Positions 28,999 to 38,514 of a stretch of DNA of 64,000 nt are shown one piece after another. The DNA lies in contig NZ_JAVAMA010000008.1 in the NCBI RefSeq assembly GCF_030730875.1, positions 124,001-188,000 of the forward strand. The letters run 5' to 3'. Numbering within the stretch: the first letter of the stretch is position 1; each line of letters starts with the position of its first letter. The position numbers and the translations under genes were made by a program. The notes beneath the pieces are model-generated. The model saw nothing but the letters and a program-made list of their open reading frames with translations, was not told the DNA's origin and ran no database searches. The stretch comes from Sphingomonas sp. DG1-23 (GTDB lineage Bacteria; Pseudomonadota; Alphaproteobacteria; Sphingomonadales; Sphingomonadaceae).

Positions 28999-30296
28999 GC
29001 ACCGCTGCGGCAGCCCTCGCCCCATCGGCCGTCGATCCCGTTTCGCACCGCAGAACCTGGGTGCTGCTCGGAACCTTGCTCCTGATCGGCATCTTCTCCC
29101 AGATCGACCGCATCCTCCCCTTCATTCTGGCGGAGACGATCCGCCGCGATCTCGGCCTCAGCGACACCCAGCTCGGTCTCGTCACTGGCCTCGCCTTCGC
29201 CGTCTGCTATTCGCTGATGTCACTGCCGCTGGCGCGCGCGGCTGATCGCAACTCGCCCAAGATCGTCATGATCGTCTGCATTCTGATCTGGAGCACGATG
29301 ACTTCGCTCGGCGGTCTGGCCGCCAGCTTCCTCTTCCTCGCCATTACCCGTTTCGGCGTGGCGCTGGGCGAGGCGGGCGCGATACCTTCGGCCCATGCCA
29401 TCATCGCCCGCCAGATTGCGCCGGGGCGCCGCGGTCGCGCGATCGGCATCGTCACCATGGGTATCCCGCTCGGCACGATGATGGGCTTTGCCGGCGGAGG
29501 CGCCTTGGGCGATGCGATCGGCTGGCGTGCCACGCTGATCGGCGCCGGCGCGGCGGGCGGCCTCATCGCCTTCATCGCCATGATCACCATCCGCGCGACC
29601 CCGCGGCTTCAATGCACGCCGGACAACAGCGAGCCTTTCGTTCGCGCCAGCCTGCGCCTGCTCTCCAATCCCGCTTTCCGCTGGATTTTCATCGGATCGC
29701 TGGTCGTCGGCTTCGCCGGTCCACCCTTCTATGTCTTTGCCGCGTCTTACCTGATGCGCAGCTACGGCCTTAGCGCCAGCGAGGTCGGCTTGAGCTTCGG
29801 CCTGCTCCAGGGCCTCATGGGCATCGTTGGCACGATGGTCGGCGGCGCCGGCTTCGACCGCGCCGTCCGGTCCGGCACCGGCCGGGTACTGGGACCGCCG
29901 GCCATTCTGTTCCTGGTCGCCAGCATCACGACGGTTCCGGCCCTGCTTGCCCCCAGCGCGTGGCTTTCCATCGCTCTGCTGGTGCCGTTCATGCTCTCCT
30001 TCTCCTTCCTCCTGCCCTGGGCGTTCGGGGCCGCGCATCTGGTGGCGGGCAAGGGCAAGGAGGCAATGGCGTCCGGCCTGGTCCTGATCGGCTCCGGCCT
30101 GCTTGGTCCGGCCCTGGGGCCTGTCGTCATCGGCATGATCAGCGACGCCGTTACCGAGGCAGGGCTTTCCAACGGCCTCGGATTCGGTCTGATGATGGCC
30201 CCCGCCGCAGGCCTGGTGACCGGCCTTGTTATGTTGGTCGCGAACCGACGCATCGCAGCCTGGATCGGCCGGCAACCAGAACCGGTCTTCAGTTAG
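28995..30296 (+). CDS. MFS transporter
   Basis: A 433-aa protein with 12 predicted membrane helices. The motif ARAADRNSPKIVMIVC between TM2 and TM3 is the MFS loop signature in degraded form. RRTWVLLGTLLLIGIFSQIDRILPFILAETIRRDLGLSDTQLGLVTG resembles the spinster-like/sugar phosphate group. ATG 28995 overlaps the SDR stop. The substrate is unknown; it likely imports or exports the compound handled by the SDR. Confidence 0.85.
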   Translation: MSTAAAALAPSAVDPVSHRRTWVLLGTLLLIGIFSQIDRILPFILAETIRRDLGLSDTQLGLVTGLAFAVCYSLMSLPLARAADRNSPKIVMIVCILIWSTMTSLGGLAASFLFLAITRFGVALGEAGAIPSAHAIIARQIAPGRRGRAIGIVTMGIPLGTMMGFAGGGALGDAIGWRATLIGAGAAGGLIAFIAMITIRATPRLQCTPDNSEPFVRASLRLLSNPAFRWIFIGSLVVGFAGPPFYVFAASYLMRSYGLSASEVGLSFGLLQGLMGIVGTMVGGAGFDRAVRSGTGRVLGPPAILFLVASITTVPALLAPSAWLSIALLVPFMLSFSFLLPWAFGAAHLVAGKGKEAMASGLVLIGSGLLGPALGPVVIGMISDAVTEAGLSNGLGFGLMMAPAAGLVTGLVMLVANRRIAAWIGRQPEPVFS

Positions 30297-30775
30297 TCAG
30301 AGGGGATCGCCGCGTCCGCCGCCTGTCCCGCGGTCGCCGGACCAACGGAGCCACCCTGTGGCGCCTGAAAGCGTCATGCCGCGGCGGACGGCAGCTTCAT
30401 GGTTGCGCAAACCGCATCTGCACGACTGGAGTGGGGGCGCATAGGGGACGCGCGGTTTCGTCCACCTCAATGTCAGCTGTGCGCCCTAATTGCCGCCGTT
30501 CAGCATGCTTTCTGGCCCACCCAGCTGCCAAGGGTGAGCGCGTTCGATCGCGGCGTACGAACTGCTGATTGATTGGCCCATCGGCCTATGACCGGTGTTT
30601 CGGTGGTTAGTGCCAACAAAAATGCTCTGGCTCCCACAGATGACCAACCCTAGCTGAAGCACTTGGCGTCTTCTGCAAGTCGATTGGCGGGAAGCGCCAA
30701 TGCCTCCAAGCGGCATGCCGCTTAGCACGACTTCACCGGGCCATTCCCATCGGCCCGATGGATGGAGTCGGACAC
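30297..30775. other. intergenic region upstream of the hydrolase gene
   Basis: About 480 bases. Frames here have no SD and odd composition. GGAG at 30764-30767 serves the hydrolase start. No clear terminator is seen after the MFS gene. Confidence 0.4.
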
Positions 30776-31744
30776 ATGAACAATCTCATCAAGGATGCCC
30801 TGCGGATCCCCGTCAGCGAGCCGCGCCAGACCATCTCGGTCAGCCCCGTGACACTCAAGGTCGAAGGACGCCCGATCCCGCTCGAACTGCGTATCACGGC
30901 GCCGCTGGCCGGCGACAAGCTGCCGGTGGTCCTGCTTTCCCACGGCCACGGACCGTCGCTCTACCTCCCATCGAAGGACGGCTACGGACCCATCGTCAAT
31001 TTCTTCGCCGAGCACGGCTTCGTGGTGATCCAGCCGACTCACCTCAATTCGAAGGTCGCCGGCTTGCCCGCCGACGCCCCGGGAGGCCCCCTCTTCTGGC
31101 GCTCGCGCGTCGAGGACATGGTCGCCATCCTCGACCAGCTCGACGCGATCGAGGCTGCGGTCCCGCCGATCGCGGGGCGCCTCGATCGCGACCGCATCGC
31201 GGTCATCGGCCACTCGATGGGTGGCCAGACCGCAGGCCTCCTGCTGGGCGCACGGCTGACCGATCCCAACGACCCGGTGGCACAGAATGTCGACATGCAC
31301 GAACCTCGGATCAAGGCCGGGATCATGCTGACGGCGCCCGGCAACGGCGGGGCTTCGCTGAGCGAGATGGCGGCAAGCCGCTACAGCTTCTTCAACCCGG
31401 ACTTTTCATATCTGGTCACGCCGGCTTTGATCGTCGTCGGCGATGAGGACGCCTCCGCGCACCTTACCGTCCGTGGTCCCGCCTGGCACGAGGACGCCTA
31501 TCACGAGGGTCCGGGCGCCGAGGCGCTGCTGACCATGATCGGCGGCAAGCATGGGCTCGGCGGCATCGCGGGGTATGATGCACGGGAAACGGACGACGAG
31601 GACCCGGAGCGCCTGGAGATTGCCCTTCGGATAACCTGGGCGTGGCTGCGATCGGCCCTGTACGAGGGGGACGATGCCTGGGCGGCGGCCGAGCAAGCGC
31701 TCGTCGCTCACTGCGCCCCCCATGCGCGGGTCGAGGTCAAGTGA
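30776..31744 (+). CDS. alpha/beta hydrolase (dienelactone hydrolase/acetylhydrolase-like)
   Basis: A 322-aa protein with an alpha/beta hydrolase core: VVLLSHGHGPSLYL (oxyanion region), nucleophile elbow GHSMGG near residue 145, VVGDEDASAHL and a late His (GGKHGLGG). No signal peptide, so cytoplasmic. GGAG lies 8 nt before ATG 30776; the ATG at 30758 lacks an SD. It is followed 88 bases later by an AraC-type regulator, which may control it. The substrate is unknown. Confidence 0.8.
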   Translation: MNNLIKDALRIPVSEPRQTISVSPVTLKVEGRPIPLELRITAPLAGDKLPVVLLSHGHGPSLYLPSKDGYGPIVNFFAEHGFVVIQPTHLNSKVAGLPADAPGGPLFWRSRVEDMVAILDQLDAIEAAVPPIAGRLDRDRIAVIGHSMGGQTAGLLLGARLTDPNDPVAQNVDMHEPRIKAGIMLTAPGNGGASLSEMAASRYSFFNPDFSYLVTPALIVVGDEDASAHLTVRGPAWHEDAYHEGPGAEALLTMIGGKHGLGGIAGYDARETDDEDPERLEIALRITWAWLRSALYEGDDAWAAAEQALVAHCAPHARVEVK

Positions 31745-31832
31745 CAGGAGCTTGCATCGCCTGGCGCCCAACTGGGGCTGCCCGGCGGCCTTGACCGCCG
31801 TCGCGACCTGGTCTCTCGTGAGGGCGCCGAAG

Positions 31833-32852
31833 ATGAAGAACAGCATTCCCGACAAGTGCCGCCTGCAGCAGTCCTTCTGGTCGGCAATGGAGGCGAGCGG
31901 CCTGAGCCCCGTCGCGGTGCTGCCGCAGGCACGGCTTCCCGTGACACTGCACCTCGACACAAGCCGCTTCGTGAGCACCGCGCAGCTGTTCGCGCTCTGG
32001 ACCGCGATGTCCGAGCTTGCCGGGGATCCGGACTATTGGCTCCGGTTCGTGGAGGCGACCGACTCGGTTGGGCACCAGCCAATGTTCGTGGCCGCCTGCT
32101 ACGCGTCCGATTTTCGAGATGGCGTCCGGCGGATCGCGCGGTTGAAGCAATTCACGATGCCGGAGCGGATCACGGTCGAGGAGCGCGGCGCGGAGGTCCA
32201 TATCAGCAAGCACTGGTTCCACGCGGCGGGGCAGGAACCGGATCTCTCGGTCGACGTCAGCTTTGCCTTTCTGCTGTCGCTCGGTCGGCGCGGGACCGGC
32301 CAGAGGCTGACTCCGATCCGAGTTGAGCTGATGCGGGACGGCGCGCCAACGGCCGGACAGGCGGCGTTCTTCGGCTGCCCGGTCGTCTATGCCAGCGCGC
32401 GCGACACGCTGGTGCTCAAGGCGTCCGATCTGGATCGGCGTTTTCCCGGACACAATGCCGAGTTGATTGAGATCGTCACGCCGGCGCTGGAGGAAAGCTT
32501 CGGCCGCCTCCGGCCCCGCATCTCCTTTTCGGAGCAAGTGAAGGCCGTGCTGAAGCGCGGCTTCGCGAGCGGACGTCCGGAGATCGCGGCTGTCGCGCGG
32601 GATCTCGGGACGAGCGAACGCACGTTGCAGCGGCGTATCACCAACGAGGGCGGCAGCTTCCGCGCGCTGGTACAAGAGGCGCGAAAGGAACTGGGCCGCA
32701 AGCTGCTCTCCGACCATTCCACCGACATAGCGGAGGTCGCCTGCATCCTCGGATTCCAGGACACAACTTCGTTCTACCGGGCGTTCCGCAGTTGGGAGGG
32801 CTGCACTCCCCAGGTTTGGCGGAGCCGCAACGCGACGCTACATCCAAGCTGA
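31833..32852 (+). CDS. AraC-family transcriptional regulator
   Basis: A 339-aa protein with an N-terminal arabinose-binding-like domain of the type seen in ArgR/OruR-like AraC regulators. The C-terminal double HTH reads RPEIAAVARDLGTSERTLQRRI, STDIAEVACILGFQDTTSFYRAFRSWEGCTPQVWR, a textbook AraC signature. ATG 31833 follows GAGGG. A longer open frame upstream is a run-in. It probably regulates the hydrolase gene before it. Confidence 0.88.
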   Translation: MKNSIPDKCRLQQSFWSAMEASGLSPVAVLPQARLPVTLHLDTSRFVSTAQLFALWTAMSELAGDPDYWLRFVEATDSVGHQPMFVAACYASDFRDGVRRIARLKQFTMPERITVEERGAEVHISKHWFHAAGQEPDLSVDVSFAFLLSLGRRGTGQRLTPIRVELMRDGAPTAGQAAFFGCPVVYASARDTLVLKASDLDRRFPGHNAELIEIVTPALEESFGRLRPRISFSEQVKAVLKRGFASGRPEIAAVARDLGTSERTLQRRITNEGGSFRALVQEARKELGRKLLSDHSTDIAEVACILGFQDTTSFYRAFRSWEGCTPQVWRSRNATLHPS

Positions 32853-33223
32853 AGCGATGCCACACAGAATGCAGCAATTGATCTACCAATCTATAACGGT
32901 GCATCCTGCGTTCACAGAATCCGCTTCATTAGCGGTCGTTCGCGTCCGTGCGGTGGGCGAGCGGCGGCTATTGAGCTTCTCAGGCCAAAAGCAGCCTGTC
33001 CGCTAACGGCCGAACACGGGGCGGCGCGAGGGCCGGAGTGGTTCTCGATGTCGGGACCGACGGCAGGGAGATTTCGGAGGGCGCCTCACTCGAGCTCTGC
33101 GATCGCTGCGAATGAAGTAGCAGGGCCGCCCTCGCCAATGACGGAACCCAATCTTGCGGGGGATCCCTCGCGCCGGCAGTGCTGCCCCAAGCTCGGGCGC
33201 TAGACATGCGCGGCGTGTCGGGT
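32853..33223. other. intergenic stretch
   Basis: About 370 bases without a supported gene. Minus-strand frames here read Arg/Pro-rich with no SD and look like chance. Confidence 0.4.
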
Positions 33224-33514
33224 TCAGCTGGCCGCGTGCCCGCCGCGGCTGCGCAGCGCGGCTGCCACGCGACCTGCGCCCGCCTCGCTGGCGCTTGCCA
33301 CGTCGATCGGGCGTCCGCCAAGCGCGTCGTCGTCGCCGTTGAGGAACAGCAAGGCGGCCTCGCGGTCGGGGAAGGACTGAAAGGCCAGCAAGGCGATGCG
33401 CGATTGGCGCGCGTGGACGTCCGGCGCCAATTGGGTACGCGTGGCCGAACGGAAGCGCTTGCGCCCTCGCTCCTCGGAGGTCTCGCCCACCGCGATGCGG
33501 GTAATCGCCCCCAT
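33224..33514 (-). CDS. DUF2384/MbcA-ParS-Xre-type antitoxin-like protein
   Basis: A 96-aa protein. The C-terminal half, ARQSRIALLAFQSFPDREAALLFLNGDDDALGGRPIDVASASEAG and onward, follows the DUF2384 toxin-binding pattern, in which a helix with A-x-x-FL precedes LGGRxPID and a final helix A-G-x-V-x-x-x-L. In Xre-RES and MbcTA systems this domain contacts a RES toxin; no RES gene is present here. TGATG overlap couples it to the small gene upstream. Confidence 0.7.
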   Translation of the reverse strand: MGAITRIAVGETSEERGRKRFRSATRTQLAPDVHARQSRIALLAFQSFPDREAALLFLNGDDDALGGRPIDVASASEAGAGRVAAALRSRGGHAAS

Positions 33515-33684
33515 CAGACGGCGACCGCCGACAGCGGGACGCCGAGCGCCAGCTGCAGTTCACGGATCCGTCCGGCATAGCCGGCGGCGAAGGCACGGTG
33601 CGAAGCGCGCGATGCGACGCACGGCGCCGCGAGAGCGCGCATCAGCGAAATCTGGTGACGCGAGAGAAGATAATTGAGGTCCAT
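33514..33684 (-). CDS. small conserved protein upstream of the DUF2384 gene
   Basis: A 56-aa basic helical protein starting MDLNYLLSRHQISLMRAL. This sort of start (LNYLLSRHQ-x-SLMRA) recurs in small alphaproteobacterial proteins that precede DUF2384-type genes; I know the pattern but no function. GAGG lies 7 nt before ATG 33684. The stop overlaps the next ATG by one base (TGATG). Together they look like a two-gene unit. Confidence 0.65.
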   Translation of the reverse strand: MDLNYLLSRHQISLMRALAAPCVASRASHRAFAAGYAGRIRELQLALGVPLSAVAV

Positions 33685-34121
33685 TTTACGCCTCGTGCGG
33701 TGCAAGCGAGAACATGACGGACCCAGCCACTGGCGCTTAAGGATCGAAAGCCGGTGATAGGGTGTAGATGGGGATGAGAGAAACGTTTCGCAACCGTGCT
33801 GCGGCGCAGCTGGCGGGAGGTCACCGAAGGCGGCACGTTCGCACGAGCTTTGGCAGCTTTGCGCCCCAGAATCGGTCATTCGCGATGAAGATTGTGACGC
33901 CCGAAACCTGCCTTTCGTTCATGCCCGATAACGGAAGTTTGCCTAAGATCGGTTCAACAGCGGGGCTAACCATGAGGCTGGGGCGAGCGGGAATGGCGGC
34001 CTTATGCATGCGGTAACGCGCTCCAGACTGCTCGTACAGCGCTGATCGAAAGAAGCTCAAAATGGCTATCCGCTGGGCCAGCAGATGGGTGACACTGATA
34101 CGCTATTGGCGTGCCGCCGGG
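33685..34121. other. intergenic stretch
   Basis: About 440 bases. The left end carries the promoter of the small gene pair. No reliable gene. I see nothing else of note. Confidence 0.4.
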
Positions 34122-35030
34122 TCACGGCCAGGTGAAGGCAAAACGGAGCGTCGAGGTGATCGAGCGGCTCGGCACGGTGATGTGCGTCTCGCCTGCGAAC
34201 ATCTCGAACTCGCTGCGCAAGCCATAGGCCGAGAGGGGCTCCAGGCGCTTCGCTAACGATACGGCATCGGTACGTTCGAGGGCTGTCTCATCAAGCTCGC
34301 CGGTCACCAGCCGAAGTCTGCTGACGGGACCCTGCAACTTTCCTTGGGTCAGTTTCGCGGTGAAGGCGCGTTCCTCGGCAAGGATGCCCTGATCGTTCCA
34401 GAATATCGACGGGCTGGCGGAGACGATCGCATGAAAGGCGCCTGGATGGTTGTAGAGCATGTACAAAGCGAACAGCCCGCCGAAGGAGTGGCCGAATAAC
34501 GCCTGCCGATGCGGATTGACCGAATAGCGCCGGGCGAGCACGGGACGCAGCCGATCGAGCAGGAAGGCGGCGAACTGCGCGCGGCCCCCCGCCTTGTATT
34601 TGGTCAGATACGTCTGGGCGGGCGGGACCGGCTGGCGGAAATCCTCGACAAAGTCGTAGATCCGCCGAACGTCATAGGCGGCTTCGGTCTTGTAGCCGAC
34701 GCCGACGATGATCGTCTTACCAAGGTCCGCCTTCATATAGCCGAGGATTCGCCGGGTTTCGGCGAAGCCGGCGAACATCGCATTGCCGTCCAGCACATAG
34801 AGGACCGGATAGCCCCCGGGCGGCGGCGGGTCCTTCGGCTGCGACACGAAGATCTGATAGGGATAGCCGTCTTCGGACTTGAGTTCCCATGTCTCGCTCT
34901 CGGGGAGCACATAGCCGGTGGTCGGCGTGGCGACCGGCGCCGTCTGCGCCGCTGCCAACGGCGGAGATAGCGGTGCGCCCAAGGTCAATACGGCCACACC
35001 CAGCAAGCGGCGTGATGCAACGTCAGTCAT
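34122..35030 (-). CDS. secreted alpha/beta esterase (IroE/enterochelin-esterase-like)
   Basis: A 302-aa protein with signal peptide (LLGVAVLTLGAPLSPPLAAAQTA). Esterase-D fold motifs: YPVLYVLDGNAMF, GHSFGG nucleophile elbow near residue 183, AIVSASPSIFWND and GETHITVPSRSI with the catalytic His. This is the IroE/Fes-like group that hydrolyses trilactone siderophores and other esters, acting in the periplasm. It starts 26 bases after the ornithine cyclodeaminase-like gene on the same strand, so both form an operon. Confidence 0.8.
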   Translation of the reverse strand: MTDVASRRLLGVAVLTLGAPLSPPLAAAQTAPVATPTTGYVLPESETWELKSEDGYPYQIFVSQPKDPPPPGGYPVLYVLDGNAMFAGFAETRRILGYMKADLGKTIIVGVGYKTEAAYDVRRIYDFVEDFRQPVPPAQTYLTKYKAGGRAQFAAFLLDRLRPVLARRYSVNPHRQALFGHSFGGLFALYMLYNHPGAFHAIVSASPSIFWNDQGILAEERAFTAKLTQGKLQGPVSRLRLVTGELDETALERTDAVSLAKRLEPLSAYGLRSEFEMFAGETHITVPSRSITSTLRFAFTWP

Positions 35031-35056
35031 CGTGCTCCCCTTCGATCGTTATGGAA

Positions 35057-36112
35057 TCATGCCGATAGCGCCACCAGCGACGGGTGGGGCGCGGGCCGGT
35101 AGCGTTGCAGCAGCCCGAACAGGTCGACCGGATCGTCTGGCTGGGCGATGAGGTCTATCTCGGCGATATTCACATCGTCGGCGGTGAGCGCGTCGAGATA
35201 GCGCAGTGCCGAGAAATCTTCGAGCGCGAAGCCGACCGAGTCGAACAAGGTGACTTGTGCCGCGCTGGTGCGTCCGGGCGCGATCCCCGCGAGTACGCGC
35301 CAAACCTCGGTGACCGGGAAGTCGGCGGGCATCTGCTGCAGCTCGCCTTCGATCCGGGTCTGCTCCTCCAGTTCGACGAAGACGCTGGCGCGCAGCAGGA
35401 TGTCGCGTTGCAGCTCGGTCTTGCCCGGGCAGTCGCCGCCGATCGCATTGATGTGGATCCCGGCGCCGACCATATTGCCCGACAGGATCGTGGCATTGCG
35501 CTTGTCGGCGGTGGCGGTGGTGATGATGTCGGCGGACATCACGGCTTCCTGCGCGCTGTCAAACGTTTCGACGGCAAAGCCCTGAGCGGTCATATTCCGC
35601 ATGAACTTCGCGGTCGAGGCGGGATCGATGTCATAGACCTGGAGCCGATCGATCCCGAGGAGGGCGCGGAACGCAAGGGCCTGGAAATCCGACTGGGCGC
35701 CGAGACCGATCATCGCCATCACGCGGCTGTCCGGGCGGGCGAGGCGGCTGGCGACCAGCGCCGAGGTGGCGGCGGTGCGCAAGGCGGTGAGCAGCGTCAT
35801 CTCCGCCACCAGCCGCGGATAACCGGTGTCCATGTCGGCAAGCACTCCGAACGCCGCGACGGTGAGGAGGCCCGCGCGCGCATTGCCGGGATGGCCGTTG
35901 ACGTACTTGAATCCGAACTGCGCAGCGTCACTGATCGGCATCAATTCGACCACGCCGAGATCGGAATGGCTGGCGTGGCGCGGCACCTTGTGAAACTCGC
36001 CCCAGCGGCGGAAATCCTGCTCGATACAGCCGGCAAGGCCGACAAGGAACGGCTCGATGCCAATCTCGTGGACGATAGTGGCGAGGCTCTCTACGCCGAT
36101 GAACCTGGTCAT
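35057..36112 (-). CDS. ornithine cyclodeaminase/mu-crystallin family protein
   Basis: A 351-aa protein with the OCD fold. The substrate-binding region around GFKYVNGHPGNARAGLLTVAAFGVLADMDTGYP contains the family's K-x-V-N and D-x-x-T-G-x-P. The Rossmann segment is MAMIGLGAQSDFQALAF. HINAIGGDCPGKTEL and VFVELEEQTRIEGELQQ follow. It may deaminate and cyclise ornithine, or act like SbnB-type enzymes. ATG 36112 with a GGGAG SD is preferred to an upstream start in the divergent promoter. Divergent from an AsnC-type regulator. Confidence 0.85.
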   Translation of the reverse strand: MTRFIGVESLATIVHEIGIEPFLVGLAGCIEQDFRRWGEFHKVPRHASHSDLGVVELMPISDAAQFGFKYVNGHPGNARAGLLTVAAFGVLADMDTGYPRLVAEMTLLTALRTAATSALVASRLARPDSRVMAMIGLGAQSDFQALAFRALLGIDRLQVYDIDPASTAKFMRNMTAQGFAVETFDSAQEAVMSADIITTATADKRNATILSGNMVGAGIHINAIGGDCPGKTELQRDILLRASVFVELEEQTRIEGELQQMPADFPVTEVWRVLAGIAPGRTSAAQVTLFDSVGFALEDFSALRYLDALTADDVNIAEIDLIAQPDDPVDLFGLLQRYRPAPHPSLVALSA

Positions 36113-36240
36113 GTTCTGCTCCCTGTCGCGGTGAATTGATGCGACACTAGGCGGAGCAGAGTTGCCGGCAGAATGCGCATGATGTGCAAACATTGCCGGT
36201 AAAAATTGACAATTTGCCAGGTTTGACTGAGCATATTGCT

Positions 36241-36666
36241 ATGCAGCACCTCGATGAGCTCGATCGACGGATCATCGCCGTCCTCCGCGGCGACGGACGC
36301 GCGCCGGTCGCCAAGATCGCCAGCATGCTGGAGGTGTCGCGCGCCACGGTGCAGGCGCGGCTCGACCGGCTGCTCGATACCGGCATGATCCTGGGGTTCA
36401 CAGTGCGCGTGCAGGAGCCCGGCGGTGCGGAATCGCTGCGCGCGGTGATGATGATCGAAGTCGCCGGCCGCTCCACGTCGGCGATCATCCGGCGCCTGCG
36501 CAGCTTTCCCGAGATCCGTGCGCTCCACACCACCAATGGCGGCTGGGATCTGGTCGCCGAGATCGCCGCCGAGGGGCTTCAGGGGTTCGACCGCGTTCTG
36601 CGTGAGATCCGCGCGATCGACGGAATCCTCAACAGCGAGACCAGCATCCTGCTGAGCAGCGCCTGA
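36241..36666 (+). CDS. Lrp/AsnC-family regulator
   Basis: A 141-aa protein. N-terminal HTH (LDELDRRIIAVLRGDGRAPVAKIASMLEVSRATVQARLDRLLDTGMI) and an AsnC ligand-binding domain (AVMMIEVAGRSTSAIIRRLRSFPEIRALHTTNGGWDLVAEI). It is divergent from the ornithine cyclodeaminase-like gene, 128 bases away, the usual local-activator layout for amino-acid catabolic genes. AT-rich repeats (ATTGACAATTTGCCA) fill the gap. Likely senses the amino-acid substrate. Confidence 0.88.
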   Translation: MQHLDELDRRIIAVLRGDGRAPVAKIASMLEVSRATVQARLDRLLDTGMILGFTVRVQEPGGAESLRAVMMIEVAGRSTSAIIRRLRSFPEIRALHTTNGGWDLVAEIAAEGLQGFDRVLREIRAIDGILNSETSILLSSA

Positions 36667-36718
36667 CGCCGCCGTCACGCCGCCGCCAGCGAAAGCGGGC
36701 GTGCGGCGGCGCGCATGT

Positions 36719-38449
36719 TCAGCGCGCCAGCGGCTGGAGCTTGCCGAACACTTCGCGGCCCTGGAACAAGGTGAGCAGCACCTTGGTCGAATGTATCTGC
36801 CGCACCGGCGTCTCGAACAGATTGCGGTCGAGCACGATGATGTCGGCGCTCTTGCCCGGCGCAAGCGAGCCGGTCTGCTTGTCCAGGTGATTCACATAAG
36901 CGACGTTGAGCGTATAGGCCCGCAGCGCCTGCGCCAGCGTGACTCGCTCGCTGGGCCCTAGCGGCGGGCGATCCCCCTCCGGCGCGACGCGGGTCAGCGC
37001 CACTTCGATGCCTTCCATCGGATTGGCCGAGGCCACCGACCAGTCGGCGCCGTAAGCCAGCCGCCCGCCGAAGCGCAGCACGCTTCCCGAGGGGTAGATA
37101 TAGGCGGCACGCTTCGGGCCGATCCGTTCGATCGCAAGGTCCATATAGGCTTCGTTGCAGGCCCAGAGCGGCTGGAAGATCGCGGTGACGTCGAGCCGGG
37201 CGAAGCGCGGCTGATCGGCCGGATCGATGACGTTCATGTGCGAGATCATCGGGCGGGTATCGTGCGCGCCGCCGCCCTTGCGGGCGCGTTCGACCGCGTC
37301 GAGCGCCTGGCGGACGCCGGCGTCGCCGATCGCGTGGAAATGCGACTGCATGTTACGGGCGTCGAGCTGCGCCACGGCCGCGGAGAGCGCGTCGAGGGTG
37401 ATCTGGGTGGCGCCCTTCACGTCGGTGCCCTCATAGGGTGCGAGCATTGCCGCGGTCTGCTGGGGGATGACGCCGTCGATGAAGAACTTCACGCCGTTGG
37501 CGGTGAGCCCGATCTCGCGGGCGCGGGCCGAGAGCTTGACGATGTCGGGCATCTGATCGAGCCCGCGATCGTTATTCCAGTGCAGGTCCATCACGGTGTG
37601 GGCAGTGAGCGCCCCGCGATCCTTGACCGCCTGATAGGCGTCGAGCGCCTTGCTGGTGCCGCCCTTGTCCCATTCGAGCGAGGCGTCGTGCCACGAGGTG
37701 ATGCCGAGGCTGTTGAACAGAGTCACCGTGTAGGTGATCGCGCCTTCGAGGTCCTTGGCGGTGGGTGGCGGGATCAGCGGTTCGACCAGTGCCATCGCCG
37801 ATTCCTCGAGCGCTCCGACTGGTTCACCACTGGCGTCGCGGTCGATCGTGCCGTTCTTCGGATCGGGCGTGTCGCGGGTGATCTTGGCGAGTTCGAGCGC
37901 CTTCGAGTTGACCCACAAGGTGTGCCCGTCGGATTCGAAGATCAGCGCGCGGTCCTTCGAGACCGAATCCAGCAGGTCCTTGTCGGGAATGCCCTTTGGC
38001 GGGAACAGCGACTGGTTCCACCCCGAGCCGAAGATCGTGCCGGTGCCAGGCGTCTTCGCGACGCAATCGGCGATGATCCGGCGATAATCGTCGAGGGTCT
38101 TGCCGGCGTGGAGCGAGCAGCGCGCATGGCTCATTCCGCCGAAGATCGGATGGGCATGCGCATCGCCGAACGCCGGCATCACGAAACGGCCGCCGAGATC
38201 GACGACGCGGGTCGTCGCCCCCTTGCGCTTGCCGATTTCGGCGGCGGAGCCGACCGCGAGGATCTTGCCGTCCTTGACCGCCACCGCCTCGGCCCAGGGC
38301 TGGCCGGTCTCGACCGTATAGATTCGGGCGTTGGTCAGGATCAGATCGGCCGCCGGGCCCTTGGGCGCCGGGCCGGCACCGATCGCGAGCAGCGCTGCGC
38401 CGGCCAGCAGGAGGCGGGTTTTGAAGAGACGGGGCGTGGGGCGGTTCAT
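36719..38449 (-). CDS. secreted amidohydrolase, YtcJ-like
   Basis: A 576-aa protein with N-terminal hydrophobic signal (LLLAGAALLAIGAGPA). Metal-binding HxH in FGDAHAHPIF, WNQSLFPPKG, then the YtcJ-type core with FFIDGVIPQQTAAM (Asp), MQSHFHAIGDAGVRQALDAVE, SHMNVIDPADQPRF and YGADWSVASANPMEGIEVALTR. C-terminal GSLAPGKSADIIVLDRNLF. It hydrolyses an amide or cyclic C-N bond in the periplasm. It follows the TonB receptor on the same strand, 65 bases apart, so transport and hydrolysis are linked. Confidence 0.85.
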   Translation of the reverse strand: MNRPTPRLFKTRLLLAGAALLAIGAGPAPKGPAADLILTNARIYTVETGQPWAEAVAVKDGKILAVGSAAEIGKRKGATTRVVDLGGRFVMPAFGDAHAHPIFGGMSHARCSLHAGKTLDDYRRIIADCVAKTPGTGTIFGSGWNQSLFPPKGIPDKDLLDSVSKDRALIFESDGHTLWVNSKALELAKITRDTPDPKNGTIDRDASGEPVGALEESAMALVEPLIPPPTAKDLEGAITYTVTLFNSLGITSWHDASLEWDKGGTSKALDAYQAVKDRGALTAHTVMDLHWNNDRGLDQMPDIVKLSARAREIGLTANGVKFFIDGVIPQQTAAMLAPYEGTDVKGATQITLDALSAAVAQLDARNMQSHFHAIGDAGVRQALDAVERARKGGGAHDTRPMISHMNVIDPADQPRFARLDVTAIFQPLWACNEAYMDLAIERIGPKRAAYIYPSGSVLRFGGRLAYGADWSVASANPMEGIEVALTRVAPEGDRPPLGPSERVTLAQALRAYTLNVAYVNHLDKQTGSLAPGKSADIIVLDRNLFETPVRQIHSTKVLLTLFQGREVFGKLQPLAR

Positions 38450-38514
38450 GCGATCGATCCCGATATTAGGGTTGAAGGGCCGGAGCGGTGCGGCTCCGGC
38501 CCTGTGCGGCGCGC

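Noticed and set aside
30480..30490. Eleven-base string TGCGCCCTAAT also present near 54236
   Set aside because: The flanks do not match, so this is most likely chance rather than a repeat pair.
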